From: CAJXNP01 sp050305935
GTDB taxonomy: Bacteria; Bacteroidota; Bacteroidia; Cytophagales; Cyclobacteriaceae
Assembly (NCBI GenBank): GCA_050305935.1
Contig: JBNLGG010000113.1
Coordinates: forward strand, 1-7,967
Length of the DNA: 7,967 bases
Reading direction: 5' to 3'
Part shown: piece by piece, positions 6,293 to 7,967 of the stretch
How positions within the stretch are numbered: the first letter of the stretch is position 1
Layout of the letters: every line of letters starts with the position of its first letter
Program-made: the position numbers and the translations under genes
Notes under the pieces: generated by a model
What the model saw: only the letters and a program-made list of their open reading frames with translations
Database searches by the model: none
What the model was told of the DNA's origin: nothing

Positions 6293-6323
6293 AAAAATCA
6301 ACAAACACACAAATCGCACAACA

Positions 6324-7667
6324 ATGAAAGTATTTAAGTTTGGAGGCACTTCAGTCGGTACTAAAGAAAATTTCAGGACAGTGCTTCAGATTGTCAACAA
6401 CGAAGAAAGAAAAATAGTCGTGCTTTCAGCGTTTTCAGGTGCCACTGATTTACTGCTGAAGATTGCGGAATCTATGCAGGATGGCCGTCATGATAAGGCT
6501 TTTGCTGAGCTTTCTAATTTCAAGACCAAATATGTTGATTATGTTTCTGAACTATTTTCGAGCCTGGAATATAAAAATAAAGCAAGGAATATCGTGGTCA
6601 CGTATGTTGACCTGATAAGAAATGTTATGGGGAAATCTTTATCAGAAGCTGATGCCAGGATGATCGTCAGCTTTGGTGAAATGATTTCCACAAAAGTATT
6701 TCACCTGGCTTTATCAGAGCAGGGGATTTCATCAGTCTGGATCAACGCTATGGATTTTGTGAGATTAAATGATCGTGAGCAGCCCGACCTTGATTTTTTG
6801 AAACATGAATTGTCAGTTATATTGGATAGCTGTCAGAAAGAAAAGATTATTGTTACCCAGGGATACATTTGCCTCAATCACAAAGGAGAGGCTGATAACC
6901 TTAAAAGAGGAGGAAGTGACTACACTGCTACTTTAATTGGCGCTGCTATCACTGCATCTGAAATCCAGATTTGGTCGGACGTAGACGGGCTTCAGAATAA
7001 TGACCCCAGGTATGTGGATCATACCTTCACCATTCCGGAAATCGCCTATGAGTCCGCCGCGAAACTTGCTTATTATGGAGCCAAGGTATTACATCCCTTA
7101 TGTATTAAGCCGGCTATGATACATAAAATCCCGGTATTGTTAAAAAACACAGGCAGTCCTGAATCAACTGGGACTTTAATAAGTAAGCGGGTAAATGGTG
7201 AACAAAAAGCAGTAGCTGCAAGGGATAAGGTGGTCGCCGTCAAATTGAAAAATAGAAACGCCAATGGTTCAAAGGATTTTACCGAGACCTTGTCAAACAT
7301 ATTCGACCAATATCGTGTAAAGCCGATCTGGCAACTTACGGAAAACGATACGGTACATGTGCTTGTGGATCGCGAAGAGCTTAGTAAACAGCTACTTCAT
7401 ACGCTGGATGAAATAGCAAAAATTGAAGTTGAAAGGTACCAGAGCATTATTTGCATTACCGGCCTAAAGAAATACACCTGCCAGGATTATGTCGATCTTC
7501 TGGCTGGACTCAATGAATTTCCGATTAAGCTGACCAACTACAGGCAAGGTGAAAATCATTTGCTATTTGTGGTAGATTCGGAGTTTAAACAAGAGATCTT
7601 AAGAAAGCTCAATTTCATCCTATTTAGCTTTGAAATATCAAAAGCAATCAATTCATTAGCAGCATAG
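6324..7667 (+). CDS. Aspartate kinase, monofunctional
   Basis: Starting at the ATG at 6324 gives 447 residues that begin with the family hallmark KVFKFGGTSVG. The frame stays open upstream to a GTG at 6216, but those 36 codons run through the structured spacer and lack family similarity. Other blocks are SFGEMIS at 116-122, RGGSDYTAT at 195-203 (active site), WSDVDGLQNNDPR at 217-229 (nucleotide site) and YYGAKVLHP at 250-258. The last 140 or so residues have the spacing of two ACT regulatory domains, which in this family bind lysine or threonine; which effector applies here cannot be read from the sequence. The enzyme makes aspartyl phosphate, the entry step to lysine, threonine and methionine. 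It ends before any homoserine dehydrogenase domain, so it is not a ThrA-type bifunctional enzyme. Lying behind metY, it probably supplies the homoserine branch. Confidence 0.92.
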   Translation: MKVFKFGGTSVGTKENFRTVLQIVNNEERKIVVLSAFSGATDLLLKIAESMQDGRHDKAFAELSNFKTKYVDYVSELFSSLEYKNKARNIVVTYVDLIRNVMGKSLSEADARMIVSFGEMISTKVFHLALSEQGISSVWINAMDFVRLNDREQPDLDFLKHELSVILDSCQKEKIIVTQGYICLNHKGEADNLKRGGSDYTATLIGAAITASEIQIWSDVDGLQNNDPRYVDHTFTIPEIAYESAAKLAYYGAKVLHPLCIKPAMIHKIPVLLKNTGSPESTGTLISKRVNGEQKAVAARDKVVAVKLKNRNANGSKDFTETLSNIFDQYRVKPIWQLTENDTVHVLVDREELSKQLLHTLDEIAKIEVERYQSIICITGLKKYTCQDYVDLLAGLNEFPIKLTNYRQGENHLLFVVDSEFKQEILRKLNFILFSFEISKAINSLAA

Positions 7668-7677
7668 TAAAAGGGGA

Positions 7678-7719
7678 GAAAGCCGGGAGGATAGACATTA
7701 GTTTTGAATCCTGGCTTTC
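7678..7719. terminator. Probable bidirectional terminator between aspartate kinase and CHAT gene
   Basis: GAAAGCC (7678-7684) pairs with GGCTTTC (7713-7719), and AGGAT (7688-7692) with ATCCT (7708-7712), leaving a three-G bulge and a 15-base loop. On the plus strand AATTTTGG follows; on the minus strand CTCCCCTTTTAC follows. Both give a short U-run. It starts 10 bases after the kinase stop and touches the stop codon of the convergent gene, as expected for a shared terminator. Confidence 0.6.
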
Positions 7720-7967
7720 AATTTTGGTTATACTTTCTCTTACGAAATAAATAGAAGGCAAGTACCAGTAGAAAGAAAGTTGCTACTAACCAGTACAAAC
7801 TAAAACTTGTACCTATTTTTAGCGGGTCACTATTTCCTAAAAGAACAAACGTTGCCCAATTTGCAGGATGGGCTTTAAGTGGGTCAGCATTTTTTATATA
7901 GTCTATTTTTGCCAGCTGCAGCGCTTCATCTTTAGGTATTCTCTTCTTTAATAATTGGAAAAAGTCA
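7718..7967 (-). CDS. CHAT-domain protein, C-terminal fragment with membrane helix (5' end outside window)
   Basis: Reading the minus strand from the window edge gives 82 residues ending at the TGA at 7718-7720; the start lies to the right of the window. The segment LAKIDYIKNADPLKAHPANWATFVLLGNSDPL matches the end of CHAT domains, where a ...HP..WA.F.L.G block closes the caspase-like fold. The catalytic His and Cys would lie upstream, outside the window. After it come a single hydrophobic stretch of about 20 residues (YWLVATFFLLVLAFYLF) and a basic tail RKRKYNQN, so the protein is probably anchored by a C-terminal transmembrane helix. Many bacterial CHAT proteins carry TPR repeats before the protease-like domain; whether this one does cannot be seen. 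Its role is unknown. Other families with a similar C-terminal block cannot be fully excluded from so short a piece. Confidence 0.65.
   Translation of the reverse strand, partial: DFFQLLKKRIPKDEALQLAKIDYIKNADPLKAHPANWATFVLLGNSDPLKIGTSFSLYWLVATFFLLVLAFYLFRKRKYNQN

Noticed and set aside
6216..6323. GTG start giving the aspartate kinase a 36-residue extension
   Set aside because: Aspartate kinases begin with the KFGGTSV strand right after the initiator Met, as the ATG at 6324 gives; the extension crosses a strong inverted repeat and has no similarity to the family.
1..7967. CRISPR array, tRNA, rRNA, intact insertion sequence or replication origin
   Set aside because: No regularly spaced direct repeats, no cloverleaf or rRNA-like sequence, no transposase and no cluster of origin-type repeats was seen.

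Overview
The window looks like chromosomal DNA of a Bacteroidota member, probably a cytophagal lineage. The coding sequence is moderately AT-rich. The start codons sit behind A-rich leaders with no Shine-Dalgarno sequence. The exported proteins end their signal peptides in FGQ- or FCQ-like sequences. The protein families also fit this phylum: a small DUF1801 protein, periplasmic TlpA/DsbD-type thiol proteins and a CHAT protein. This placement is inference; no rRNA or marker gene is present.

Left edge to 765 (+): the C-terminal part of a PD-(D/E)XK nuclease, probably a restriction enzyme, then a small DUF1801 protein. From 766 to 1406 is a 641-base gap with no convincing gene. It holds weak inverted repeats and a possible decayed reading frame on the minus strand.

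1407-3264 (+): a likely three-gene operon. It encodes a cytosolic SAM methyltransferase of the ArsM/UbiE type that lacks one arsenic-binding cysteine, an exported thioredoxin-fold protein with a WCPYC site, and an exported stand-alone DsbD-alpha-like domain. The last two genes overlap, which suggests a thiol-redox function in the envelope linked to a methylation step.

3364-4701 (-): the most striking gene. A single 445-residue polypeptide joins a [2Fe-2S] ferredoxin domain, a class III nucleotidyl cyclase domain and a flavohemoglobin-like globin with the expected haem residues. It could sense redox state, O2 or NO and signal through a cyclic nucleotide. The cyclase keeps its metal and transition-state residues, but its purine-specifying residues are unusual.

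4888-7667 (+): metY (O-acetylhomoserine sulfhydrylase) followed by a monofunctional aspartate kinase. These act at the end and the start of the aspartate-to-methionine route. A nested inverted repeat lies in the spacer between them. Right edge (-): the C-terminus of a CHAT-domain protein with a terminal membrane helix, convergent with the kinase gene across a probable bidirectional terminator.
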